NCBI GenBank assembly: GCA_001692895.1
Contig: KV748180.1
Coordinates: 2,412,195-2,476,194 of the forward strand
DNA: 64,000 nt
Direction: 5' to 3'
Source: Cenococcum geophilum 1.58
Lineage: Eukaryota > Ascomycota > Dothideomycetes > Gloniales > Gloniaceae
Positions 21,197-33,901 of the stretch are shown piece by piece. A program made the translations under genes and the position numbers. The notes below the pieces were generated by a model. That model saw nothing but the letters and a program-made list of their open reading frames with translations. It was not told where the DNA came from and searched no databases. Numbering within the stretch: the first letter of the stretch is position 1; every line of letters starts with the position of its first letter.

Positions 21197-22865
21197 ATGT
21201 CATCCTGGATATCCAGAGCCACGGCATCACATAATGCGCAGCTGGTCACCACGGCTGTAATTTCCGGTGTGGTTGTTGCAGGTGCCATTCTAGGTTTCCA
21301 AAAAGCAAGAAGGCAATATATGGTTGAGGACTTGAAGGCTTCTATTCCATCTATAAGTCAAGAGCACGTGGTAACTAGGGTAATTATCTGCTATTTCTTT
21401 CACGGATCACAGAAGCTATATTGGCGACTAGTAATTGAAACTTGGTTTGACTGCATGGCTAACTTTCGAAATGAAGCTGACAAAATACGGTGCGGCTGCA
21501 GATATATTTGCACCCACTAAGGAAGACGAGCGAAGTGTGGCCCTTGCCGTGAGAGCTAGGCAGGGTGATTACGATAATGGTATAGCATTTACTTTTCAAC
21601 CTATTTTACCCTACTCCTATAGATTCTAACGACATTCCATAGATCTCATACTCGAGCAACTTGCCCGAAATCGAGTCTTCCTCACTGATGAAGGCCTTGC
21701 CAAACTCCGTTCCTCTTTCATTATCGTGGTTGGTTGTGGGGGCGTGGGATCTCACGCCACCGCAGCCCTCGCTCGCTCAGGGGTCTCAAAGATCCGCCTC
21801 ATCGACTTTGACCAGGTTACTCTCTCTTCCCTGAACCGGCACGCAGTTGCCACTCTTGCAGACGTGGGTACGCCGAAGGTGCATTGCATTCGCAAGCGGC
21901 TTGAACAAATTACGCCTTGGACGCACTTCGACTGCAGGAACGAGCTCTTCAATGAGGCTAGCGCAGAACGCCAATTATCTGCTTTGGATGGACACGAGCC
22001 TGACTACGTCATTGATGCCATCGACAATATTGACAGCAAAGTAGCATTGTTAAACTATTGCCACAAGCGCAGGGTCCGGGTGATCTCTTCAATGGGAGCA
22101 GGATGCAAATCCGACCCTACCAGGATCCTCATAGGGGATATTTCAACGAGCACAGACGATCCGCTATCAAAATCTACAAGGCGACGACTCAGGGCCCTAG
22201 GAGTCAAAGATGGCATCCCGGTAGTCTTTTCGACCGAAAAAACTGGGCCCGGAAAAGCGCAGCTACTTCCTTTACCGGAAGACGAGTTCGCTAAAGGCAG
22301 CGTTGGTGAATTAGGAGTTCTTCCGGATTTTCGGGTTAGGATATTGCCCGTGTTAGGGACTATGCCTGCGATATTTGGACTTGCTGTCGCAAACCATGTT
22401 ATTCTGGATATTACAGGATATCCGCACGAGTACCTACCGTCAAAGGCACGGGACAAGATGTACGATGGTATTCTAGGCACTTTACAAGGTTTCGAAGAGC
22501 GGCTGGCGCGAGCGAGGGGCGAAGACACCCAGGGACTACGCATTCCCATTACGCACGACGACGTAGGTTATCTAATCGAAGAGGTCTATCATGGCCGCAG
22601 CGTCATTAGTGGCCTCTCCACTAGGCTGTGCTTAACTAGATGGAGAGCGCCTGAAGAGGGCTTTGTGGATAAGAGGACGCCCAGCCAGAAGAACTCCTTA
22701 TTGCAAATGAAAGATTTAGTTTGTATGACCAAGGAGGAAGCAGCCAAGCATGAAAAGGAAATTTTGAACGGAAAGAAGATGCCGGAAGATGTGTATGATG
22801 CCGGAACTATAGAAGCGGTGAGAGAGAGAATGGAGGAAGAGGAGAGGTACGAGCGGTTCAGGTAA
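21197..22865 (+). CDS. tRNA threonylcarbamoyladenosine dehydratase (Tcd1/Tcd2)
   Basis: Three exons (21197-21370, 21477-21579, 21643-22865; introns 106 and 63 nt) give a 499-residue protein in frame. Near the N-terminus is one membrane helix (VTTAVISGVVVAGAILGF), as in yeast Tcd1/2, which sit on the mitochondrial outer membrane. The E1-like (ThiF/TcdA) fold has the ATP-binding GCGGVGS (about residues 124-130), the LIDFDQVTLSSLNRH segment with the conserved Asn-Arg, and VIDAIDNIDSK. The enzyme uses ATP to cyclise t6A37 of tRNAs to ct6A, supporting ANN decoding. The family is 430-450 residues in yeast; the extra length is in the charged C-terminal part (KHEKEILNGKK, then RERMEEEERYER). The second intron joins at a phase-1 Asp codon (N|D-LILEQ). 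Intact. Confidence 0.93.
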
Positions 22866-23405
22866 TGTATATATATGTACTCTTCTCTGCATAGGAAATA
22901 GCGACATGTACAAGTACAATACTCTCGCTCGACCCCTATGTTCTCGGACCTCGTAAATGTAATTCCCAATCTCTAGAAGATAAACTCTACCGTTGCCTTT
23001 TCTACAAAGTAAACCAAAGCTCAGATCATTTCCTGCAATCGAGCTTACCAGCAGAATGCAAATTTCCTTCTTTAATAATTGTAGTCCAGCCTAGCTAGGC
23101 TAACTATAAACCTACGGGGCCGCCGTGTCCAAGAGGGTACAGGCCAGTGCTGGGTGTGGGGGGACTAGGGTTCATGATATATAGAGATTTTCGGTGACTG
23201 TTTCGTCCAGTAAATAGGCAGTTCCAACCTGTCCCATTACTAAATTCAAACCCTAAGTTCACCGGAATAATATGTTATGATATCTCGCCACAAAATTGCC
23301 TTGTAGAGCCGTAAGGAATTGTATTAGCTATAAGAAGGGTATAGATCCTGGAAGGATGCTCTTCTTAGGACAATGTCTCGCGTAATATCAGCCGCTATAT
23401 ATGTT
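22866..23405. other. intergenic, 3' of TCD1/2
   Basis: No supported gene. It includes a likely 3' UTR and leads into the compartment edge. Confidence 0.5.
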
Positions 23406-23684
23406 TTACGAATGGTTAACTGTCACCAATGCCCATGCAAGGGAGCAGTTTCTCGAAGCTGCTGTGTGGCATTCGATCGGCACAAAAACCAAAGGCTTCA
23501 TGTCGGGTATCTGGAGGCCCAAGCCAAAGGAATGGGAGGAAATTGCGAATAGGTCAAAGGCGCTGTGAAATCCTATTATGGTTTTGAGTGCGTTGGAATA
23601 GTTCCAAAGTCTCAGTATTTCTCCCGATGAATCCGTGGCGCGGCAACATATTGTGAGGCCTACTAAATTTATTTTTAACAACAA
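23406..23684 (-). pseudogene. possible relic of a fungal protein gene
   Basis: A 92-residue minus-strand frame with GLGLQIPDMKPLVFVPIEC near its C-terminus, a pattern reminiscent of the C-terminal parts of Zn2Cys6 transcription factors (a hydrophobic segment ending in a conserved Cys). No zinc cluster or remaining gene body is nearby. It lies just before the switch to AT-rich DNA, so it may be a fragment truncated by that block. The assignment is weak. Confidence 0.25.
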
Positions 23685-23849
23685 TAGTTAGCCAAGATCA
23701 TTGCAGAAACAAGGAAAGTATTAGCGCATAGGATAAGATAGTCTTCTTCTTTACCGCAGTAACTCTGTGTCCTGGGACACTGGTATCCATTTTCGGGTGG
23801 TTTACTCTGTTTTAAGCAGCGCTTGTCCCATGCGCTAAGCCCTAAGCAA

Positions 23850-24284
23850 TATATCTCCCCCATTAAAACCTTTAACCTTATATATTTCTATATTTAATTA
23901 CCTATTACTAGTATAGCCCTATATTCCTAATTCTGAAAATGGGCTATCTATTATCCTACTAAATTATAATTAGTGCTTCACCTATTATATAGGATATATC
24001 TAGTAAAAGGGCTAAAGTAGTAAAGAAAAATCATTTACCTTTAATAATAAATAATATAAATAAGATTTTAATTTAATAGACAAGGTAAAGGTCTTTTAAT
24101 TTAAAATAAAATTCTATAGCTTACTCTTTAGATTCTATAAGAATATTAAAAAATATCCTATTTAACTTATTAGAAATACCTTAAATAATAATATAAAGCT
24201 TTTTTTTTTTTAAATAAATTTTAGATAATTATTTATTATAGAAAAAGTTTAGTATTTTTTGGAAATTTAAATATTAAAGGTAAC
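23850..24284. other. edge of the AT-rich, RIP-affected compartment
   Basis: From about 23850 the sequence turns abruptly AT-rich with few CA/TG dinucleotides. These 430 bp before the first LTR are very rich in A and T (for example a T-run at about 24201-24210) and code for nothing. They are the flank into which element A inserted; the 5-bp target GTAAC lies at 24280-24284. Confidence 0.7.
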
Positions 24285-24505
24285 TGTATAATTACAGCAG
24301 CTGGTATACCAAACGCGTATCTACGCGTTTGGTGTACCAACTACTCGCTTATAACTAATTAGGGGGGAGGGCGCGTTAGTATATAGACTACGTAGTCTAC
24401 CTCAATAGAATTAAAAAGTCACCACCATCTAAAAGAGCATACGATACTATACGTATTTTGTGCCCCTGGATATAACTTACTTATATTATTAAGTTGATAC
24501 AAATA
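24285..24505 (+). repeat. element A 5' LTR
   Basis: 221 bp, starts TG and ends TA (a C-to-T change of CA). It holds a hairpin with 17-nt arms (GGTATACCAAACGCGTA, from about 24303) and a 16-bp palindrome TAGACTACGTAGTCTA about 80 bp further on. Confidence 0.9.
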
Positions 24506-27500
24506 CTGATTAGTGAGCGCGCATAGATCAGCAATTACTTGATACCTCCCCTGAGCGATACACGACAGCGACTACCCGTTTAATCCTAGTACGACCTACT
24601 AGAAGGTCGGAAGTTGGGGATTACGGACTATATCACCATCTCTATATACTTATTTAAGTCTTAGTACGGTTTACTAGAAGTTTATAAACGCGAATATAGA
24701 CCTTTATGGAACCTCTTACCCTCCTATAAACTATTATGGACCTATTAATTGCCTTTACGGACCGTTATAAGACTTTATAGAACCCCCTGCCCTCCTATAA
24801 ACTATTACGGACCTATTAATTGCCTTTATAGACCATTATAAGACCTCTTAAACTATTACGGACCCGTTAATTGATTTTACGGACCGTTATAAGACCTCCT
24901 CTACCCGCTATAAGCTACTACTACCCGTTATAGCTTATATAGATATACTACGCTATATAATATAGTAGATATAAGCAAGCAAATTAATAAAGGTTAAAAG
25001 AAGTGGAGTTAGGGAGTCGACCTTACGTCTATAAACGGCGTTAATAACTATATTAATTTTAAAATCCTTAAATACGGACACTTTAAGCTTCTAAATAATA
25101 ATCTATGGGAATAATATAAGGAAGACTTTGCGGACTTTACGGAAGCTATCTTTAAGACTTATAACCTTATAGCTACCTATAACCTATAAACCCTTCTACA
25201 CAACTAAGGTGTATAGGTTAAAAAGGATAGGTAAGTTACTATTGCATGGTCTCTGTACAATATATTATATAAGGAGGACTAAACGGACTAGACTAAAGAG
25301 TAGATCCTAGACTATATTAAAACTAGTAAACTCTTTACCTTTTTTAAACTTAATAGGATCTTTAGTCTTATTAATAACCTATTTAACTAAATTCGTCCTA
25401 TAGACTAAAGAGATCTTAAAATTAATCTTATAGGCTAAAGTATACCTAGTACCTAAGTTATAGACTATAATACCCCCGTAAACCAAAATATGGACTAAAA
25501 CCCTTCTATTACTTAAGTTATAGATCCGTAAACTACCTAAGTAAAGACCTATAGTAAGGAGCTAGCTAACCTAGCTAAGCTCTATACTAACAAATCTAAG
25601 TATAGCGGTGAAAACGATAATTTTAACTTTAAACTAACTATTTTTACGGACCTTTGCTAGAAGGCTGATATTCCTAAATAGGAGTTTAGCTAAGCCTACT
25701 CTACTATACTACGTGGCCTAGCCCTTAACTACTATTATACTAACCTTAAGAGTAAACCCCTTAGTGCTCCCTTTAATAAGCTATGCGAGGCTATATATAA
25801 CTACTTTAAAGGGCCAGAATATAAGCGTAATATTCTTACCTAATAGAATGTAATTAAGTTATAGATTATAATTGACAAGAATACCGAAAAATTGACTATA
25901 GAGTGCCTGTAAATTCTTATTAAAGACCTTTAATACCTATAGCACGGCCTTAATATTAAGCTTTAAATAGACGACTTTCTATATAATAAACTTATTACAG
26001 CTTACCAGGAAGTAAAGCCCTGTAAGTACGCCTATTATAAGCCTATAGACACCTTAACTGGCCTTATTCACGATTTATGGTCCTTTATTATAATATACAA
26101 AGTTTTAAACCCGCTAGGTAGTACTTAAGCCTTTATTATAGACCTATAAAACCTATAAACTAACTTAGATGCCTACTTTACGGACCGCCGCTATTGCTAG
26201 CAGTACCTATACTAACTAAGTCCTACCTATAACCCCCGTAGTAACTTCTATATAAAAGCATACCCCTATAAACGAACTAGCTAGAAGTGCTTTATATGCA
26301 GTAAGAAAGAATATTAGTTTATAAGGTATACCTAGGAAGAACATAATAAGTCTAAGAAGAGATTTAATAATTGGATTAATTAGTTTATTTTAGACTATAA
26401 AGGAAAGGAAGTAAAGGAGTCTCTTAACGAGTTAATGGAAGCCCTTATAATTAACTTTAACTTAAATACTTAGGAATAGGAGACCTTAGAGATGTTCTTA
26501 ACTACTTTTAGACCTTTTACGGATAGCTAAGCCTTTAATATTATAACCGTATTAGCTAACCGCTCCTTTATATACTTAATTGCACCTAAAAACTAGCCTA
26601 TAAGTATACCTATTAGACCTATTATAGACGTTATAGACCGCGAATAGGACTTATTTGCATATATTACTATAGAATGCTATACCCCTAAAGAATTCTATAG
26701 CGTTATAATTAATATAGGTGCCTCTAAGAAGTCTACTATAGGTTATAGATAATACCTTATATATAAGACCACTATAAATAATAATACGGATATTGATACT
26801 ATGCAAACTAGAGCTGTAAACGTCTAATTCGGCATCGGCTTAACTATATTAATTAGATTAGTTACAGCTAAGACTCTAATTGGCCTAGTTAACTTCTATA
26901 TAGTAAAAGCAGATACCCCTTTTCTACTTTGCCTTATAGATATGGATAAGTTATAGGTTTACTATAACAATATTATAGACACCTTAATTAGCCCTGTAAC
27001 TGCCCTAGGAAGTAAGTATATTACCTTACTAATTACGTGACGATTCGGACACCCATTCCTTATATAGGGAGAGACTTTATAGACCTATATTTAGGGATCT
27101 TTTAACTATAACCCGTGCTACCTTACCAGTACTAAAATCTATCGCCTATACCGCTGTTTTGGCTACTTATTAGCCGAAAAGCTGTATAGAGTCCTTAAAC
27201 GCTCTGGACATGATGACGTTAATAGAAAGGTAATTAACTACCTAACTAAATACTGCTCCTTCTGCTAGAAATACGGACGTTCCCTATGCCGATTTAAGTT
27301 TACTCTTTATAAAGACCTTAATTTTAACTACTTAGTATATATAGACATTATATACATTAATAGCAGCCTAGTATTATATATAATTGACGAGGTAACCCGC
27401 TATTAAGCCGCCCGTTGGTTATAAAACATATCTATAAAATATACTTAGGATATTTTACGGACCTGCTAGATTGATATATACGTTGGACCCCCTAAGTATA

Positions 27501-28402
27501 TTACCTATAACGCTAGTAGGAACTTTATTAGCAAGGAATTCTAATAGCATGCTATGGCTATAGCTATTTTAATAAAAGCCGTTCTAGTTAAGGCGTATTA
27601 GTCCATTAGGCTTATTAAGCAAGCTTACCTAGCTTTATAAAGAGCTTACTAGATTATTATGGACGAGTGTAAGGATATTTAAAAGGAACTAGCTTTATAG
27701 ATAGCTGTAAAAGCTATTAATAATACCGCTGGCCCTAATGGACTAGTATTTACCCTCTTAGTTTATAGAGCCTACCTAAGGATAAGCAACCTAGGCCCTC
27801 TTACCCCGTCTATTATAGAACGAGTAGCTGTAATACGGAAAGTAATAGCCGAAATAGTTAAATTACGGGCTAAATAAGCTGTTAATAGCGCCCTATATTA
27901 CTGTAACGGACCTAATACAACCTTAGTTTATAACCTCCTGCTTAATTCTAAAGTCCTTATATAGCGTAAGAGCGGCAATTAGACTGGACCTTATTGTTTA
28001 CTAGCTGTAGAAGACGAAACGTGCTATATATAACTTTCTAGCAAACTAACTAGCTTTAGAAGCACGTCCATAAAACCCTATTTTTAGTTTAAAAATACCT
28101 ATACTATTAAACTAGACGAACTAGAAGCACCTACTAAACTAGATAAACTAGAAGCACCTCTACCTACTCTAGAAGTCCCTTAAAAACCCACTAAACCTAC
28201 TAAACCTGCTGTAAAGCATAGTTAAGGACGCCCCTAAAAGCACCATATAACTAAGAACCCTATAATAGAAAATCACTTAACCTTCGCAAGTATATTTATA
28301 AGGCAACCTCCGCCTATAGATATATTAGTTTTAGTATAGGAAAACCCTTTTACGGACTTAAGACGTAAAGAGATTAACGGACTACTTAAAAAGGGCGTCT
28401 TT
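24506..28402 (+). pseudogene. element A gag-integrase part, RIP-inactivated
   Basis: Imperfect tandem repeats of roughly 70-85 bp occupy about 24640-24900, built on CCTATTAATTGCCTTTACGG. Gag follows; a zinc knuckle with KCFVCSKKE stands near 26288. The integrase region shows Tyr-rich, Gly-His-Pro-type segments (27130-27950) and VYVDI near 27340. The block ends in copia-type EINGLLKKGVF at the B insertion site (about 28370-28400). Numerous stop codons interrupt it. Confidence 0.75.
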
Positions 28403-28827
28403 TATAACGGAACCTTATAGCAAGAACTACGGTGGGCTCGTTAATAGGCTAGGTGTGTAGGAAATGCAAAGACAGTAGTTAACAACGTAATAACAACTAG
28501 TGGAGTGGTTGCCTAATAGATTAACTCCAATTATATTCTAAGAATTACTATAAGGAAGGAACTATCTAGGTAGGGACTAAGGGTCCTTAAATACACAACC
28601 GTACTCCTATAAAATCCTTCTTATATGTGATATACGTCTTATATATAAGGTATATAAGTTCCTCTTATTCCTCTTATTTAATATGTAGCATATTATATAA
28701 CCTTAGTTACCATTCCTTATTATATAGTTCTACCGGTTCCATCTTAGACTGTGCCTAAATTAACTAACTAGCTTCTTCCAACTCCTCTCTTAGTAGTTAT
28801 AATATTATACTTAAAGCGTCCGTAATA
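28403..28827 (-). repeat. element B 3' LTR (minus orientation)
   Basis: 425 bp, identical in length to its partner at 43808-44232. The pair bounds the element with a perfect TCTTT duplication. Confidence 0.88.
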
Positions 28828-31759
28828 CTATTTCCCTCCTCTTTATCTTTATCCTTAAAGATTTAAAACATCTCTAAGTTATTTACTAGAGGTATAATAT
28901 CCGTCTAATTAATTTAGTTAATATTGTTACTTATTATACCTAAAGCACTTTCTTCTTTATATGCCCAACGTCGTGCCCGCACTATTACTGCGATATTATT
29001 TCTTAGTGAGATTATACCGTCTCCGTATTCTTATTGTGCGAAAAAGGGGTTAGTTTATATTACATTAATAAGCCCTTCCTTATAATAACCATCCTCTTAC
29101 TTAAAGTGTACTAAAGCGAATATTTGTTTGTTCTGTGACGTTCGCTTTACCTTTAATGCTAAATATACGCGACCTATTACTCTTAATAGTCGTCTAGTTC
29201 CCTAATTAATTTGTCTTAGGGTCTTATATTTAATCTGCTGCTGCACGGCTAGATAGTAAACTATCTTAAGCCCTTACTAAGTTAGAATGTTCTTAAGATA
29301 CGGAATAGAAGGCTCTAGATACTCGCATCGCGGCGTTTACTTAATTACTTCGCCTTAAAAAGGTCCGTAAGAAGGTTTGTTTTAAGGAGTGGAAACTTAT
29401 AAAATAAGGTCTTTAGGAACTAGGTAATAAGAGAACTAACTTTCCTCTTATAGTAAAGGGAATAACTTTAAGTAGTTTGGCAGTCGCTCTTTCTAGGTCC
29501 CCCTTAGGTAACTTATTCTTTAATACTCCTTCCTTATTAATATTGCCTAACCTATTTTCTTTTAATACTCCTATACCTTTCCTATAGCGTTCTTTAAATT
29601 CTTTAGTAGTTCCTAGGTAGTCTTATTATAGCCTATCCACTTTACTTTATACTATATTTTATTATTAACATCCTTATAACTAACGATCTTTAAAACTTAC
29701 TATTTATCCTTTTCTTATCCTTTATATGTGTCTGCTTTATAGACTGGTGGCTTAATATCTCTATATACTAGCTCTAGCATTGCAATATGCTATATAGGGT
29801 AGATTTTTATTTTAGCTAGTAGGTTTAACTTAAATATAACTAGTAAAATCCTTTGCGTGATTTTAAAAGGTCCTAGTCTAACGTAGTCTAACTTTTTACT
29901 TAGTTGTTGACTCTTAAAATTTTTGTATAGTAGCTATACTTTATCTCCCTCCTTAAGATCTGGTCCCTTAGATCTCTTAGTATCATAGTACTTCTTTATT
30001 CTTTACTATACTATCTTAGCTATTTCTATAAGGTTCGTATAAAGATTTATTAAAGTCTCTATCCTTTACTTAGCTCTACTACTCGTTTTCTTTACTTATT
30101 ATAGCGATAATAAGGTTCTTAGCTTATATCCGTAATTTATTTTAAATAGTAACATACCTATTCCTTCTTATGGTGTTGCATTATATATAAACTATATAAT
30201 TAGTAATAGTAATACCTAATTGTTCTGTGTATGATTAATATAATGCCTTAGATACTGCTCTAGTGTCTAATTTAATCTTTCCGTTTGACCGTCTATCTGT
30301 GGATAATATGCGGTAGAAGTTACTGCTCGAACTCCTTACTCTGCTAAGAATACTTCTTAGAATGCTGCTACGAATCTTAAATCTCTATCCGATATAATTT
30401 TGTTTAGTGCTCTATATCTTATAAACACTTCTTTAATATAGATTCTAGTAACATCTTCTGCTAAGATTTCTTCCGTATATGCTATAAAGTATCCCTACTT
30501 TATAAGCTTATCTACTATTACTAAAATTACGTTATAATCTTATTTAGTAATAGGATCTCTTAACTTTGGCAACTTAATAATAAAGTCCTATAATATAACC
30601 TCCTATAGTCTCTCTGGTATTTTAATAGGTTATAGCCCTCTATATGGCTTATACCTTATTAGTTTATTTCTTTAGCAATTTAAACACTCTTTAGTGACCT
30701 TCTTAGCTATTCTTTAAATTCCGTCAATAATATACTCCTCCTAGAGTCTTAACACTAAGCTTATAGCTCTATTATATTCTTAAGTTAGTCCCTTATAGAA
30801 GTCTTCCACGAACTCCTCTGCTATGCTTTTTAGGATATACCTTACTTCTTGGTTTTTGTATATCTCTATCTGTAGATCTTCTAGCTATACTTCTAGAATC
30901 CTTTATGCCTAAAAGCTTTCTAGTATCTTGTAGACTTTTTCTAATTCTTTCTCTTAAGTTGCTATAATCTTTAGATGATTATACCTAATTAATCTATCTA
31001 TATCTTTTCGCAATAAAGCCTCTAATAGCTTTTTATTGTTTTATAGTTTAGCTTTTCTGCTTAGAGCATCTGCTCGTGTATTCTCTGTACCCTTAGTATA
31101 CTAAATCTTAAAATAGTATTCTGCAAGTATCTCCGCCTATTTAACCTATCTTTAGTTAAGTTTCTTTATTATTAGGAATCCCGTTAGGTTTTTATAATCC
31201 GTTTTAACTATAAATAGTTTCTCTATACCTTATAAGAATGCTCTTTATTCCTTTAGTACTATAACTATTCCTAGTAACTCCTTATTATAGATATTATAGT
31301 TTAGTTCTGGTAGTATTATCTTCCGACTATAGTATACCACTAGGTGCCATCTATCTGGATGCTTTTATATAAAATATGCTCCTAGTATAAAGTCTAATAT
31401 ATCTATTTCTACAACTGTCTTTAGTCCTAGTTAATAGATCTTAAGAACTGGCTCCTAGGTAAACAATTCTTTAATCTTCCTAAAGAGTTCCTACTATTTC
31501 TCTCTCTATACCTATAGTTCTTCTTTTTTTATTAATCTTATAAACGGCTTAATGTCCTTTAACTATTAAGCTATAAACCTTCTACAGTAATTGCAGAACC
31601 CTAGAAATGACCTTAGCTACATTACATTTTCTGGTTCTTACCAATTTACTATAGCCTTAATTTTCTTTAGATCTATGCTAAGTTAGCCTGGTTTAATAAT
31701 AAATCTAACAAAATTGGTCTTCCTAGTGAAGAACTTGTATTTCTTAATTACTACCAGCA

Positions 31760-32129
31760 TATCACGAAGTGAGTATAAGCGACGATAATATATAGTAAGG
31801 TAGATATTATTAAGCTATATACATAAACTGTATAAGGAGGTCAAGACGTTACGTAAGGAAAGAAGGTAGGAAAACGGGAAGAAAGGGCATATATTGTTAA
31901 CTTAGTTGCTTAGTTAACACGTGCATAGGCAAAATAGGGTTTAGGTCGTGGTCCTAGCAGAACTTAACAGAATTTGGTAGAACTTAGCAGAATATAGCAG
32001 AATGCCGTAAATTGCCGTTAGATTGCTATTAGATTGCCATTAAATTGCCATTTCACGGTTAGTCTCTAATTGCTAAGTTGGTAGAAATAGGTAAACGTAT
32101 ATAAGGTATTACGGGGGTATCCCGTAACA
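31760..32129 (-). repeat. element C LTR (left)
   Basis: 370 bp, the same length as the element D LTR. It contains A-short motifs repeated several times, such as AGCAGAA and ATTGCCGTTAGATTGC. Confidence 0.85.
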
Positions 32130-33901
32130 GTACCCCCCCTTTAAACTTAAGCTTCTGCGAGATAGGGCTGTAGTAGTTCTAGGTAAAGTTTGTAAAAGTC
32201 TTCTGCGGCTTATATAAGTCCTATAGAGTTAACGGGTTCCTATAAGGACTTAGTAAAGCCTCTCCATTTTATAAGATATATATATTAGCGTTTTTATTTA
32301 TTATACTTAATATTATTAATTCTTTTAATAAAGTACTCGTTCTTACTATCTACTTTAACTAGTAGGGGAGGGTCTTATATCTATCTAGGTAGGGCGTCTA
32401 ATACGGGGGTAGTAGGGTGGAGGACTGACGTATAGAATATAGGGTAGATTTTAACTGTATTAGGGAGCTTTAGTTAGTAGGCATAAGGAGAGATAACCTT
32501 TTTAACCTTATAAGGGCCAGCGTTCTTCTAATTAAGTTTCTTAGTAGGTTATTTCGTATTTAGATTTCTTATATCTAGCCAAATAAAATCGCCAATTTAG
32601 TAGGCCGGTGCTGGGGTTTGTTTCTTATTCGCTGCGGCTTTATAGACAGATTAAGCTCATATTATCTTATTAGTAAGGAACTGTTATAGTTCCTCTATCT
32701 TCTTTATAAATTTATTTACTTCTACAACTTATAAGGCGTAATAAGTAGGGTAAGAAACATTACTAAAGGGTTTAAAACTTATTTGTGGGTGCTAGCCGTA
32801 ATTAGCTAGAAACGGGGAGACTTTTATAGTTTCTAAGACGGAATTATTTATAGTAAACTCGGCGAATATAAGCCAGTTAATTTAGTTATCCTATAAATAC
32901 GACGTGTATATCTAAATATACTATTCCATTATAGTATTTACGCGTTCCGTTTGGCTATCCGTTTCTAGGTAATATATAGTAGACAATAGTGCTTTAATGC
33001 GGAGTTAAGTAGTTAGTTCTTTCTAGAATGCTAAGATAAACTAGCTGCCTTTATCGGAGATAATTATTTTAGGGAGTCCGTAGAGTTTCCATACGTAATC
33101 TAGAAATAGTTAGGTAATAGTAGGCGTTAATATATTAGGGCAGGCGATTAAGTGTCTTATTTTAGATAGTTGGTCTATAACTACCATAATATTTATACAG
33201 CCTCTACTATTAGGAAGGTCAATAATAAAGTTAATTAAGATATCCTTCTATCTTTGGTTTAGAATAGGTAGTGGCTTTAAAAGACCGTTATATATCTTAT
33301 ACGAGGCTTTAGCTCATTAGTAGGTATAGTAGCTAGAGACGTACCTTCGTATTATATTATACATATTCGGCTAATAATACTCCTATTAGAGTAGTTCTAG
33401 GGTCTTTTCTTAGCCTAGGTGGCTAGTAATAGGTAGATTATATATATGTTTAAGGAGTTTAAGCTTAAGCTTATTATAATTAGGGATAACTAGACGGTTC
33501 TAGTAATATAAGCGGTTTCCACAGGCTTCGCATTTACTTAAAAAAATCTTTTTAGAGCGTTTAATACCATCTTATATTAGCTTAAGCGTCTCTTAAATAA
33601 ACTTGTTATTTAAATATTCGTTAACTATAATCTATTTAATTAATTAATTAGTTATTTTAAGGACGTGTACCATAAGATCTTTAATGGGAGGGTTAAATAG
33701 TTTAGGGCGAAGCAGGGTCTGATTTTAGTAAGAGTGCGCTTCTTCTAGGGCTAGCGCGTCTTGCGAGCGTTAGGTTAGGGCATTAGGCTTCTAACCTTAG
33801 ACGCCTAGGTAGTATATAATTAAGAATCGGAAACGAGATAGATATTCTAACCAGCGGGCCTAACGATAACTTAGCTGTTTTGTGGTTGTGAAGTACTATA
33901 G

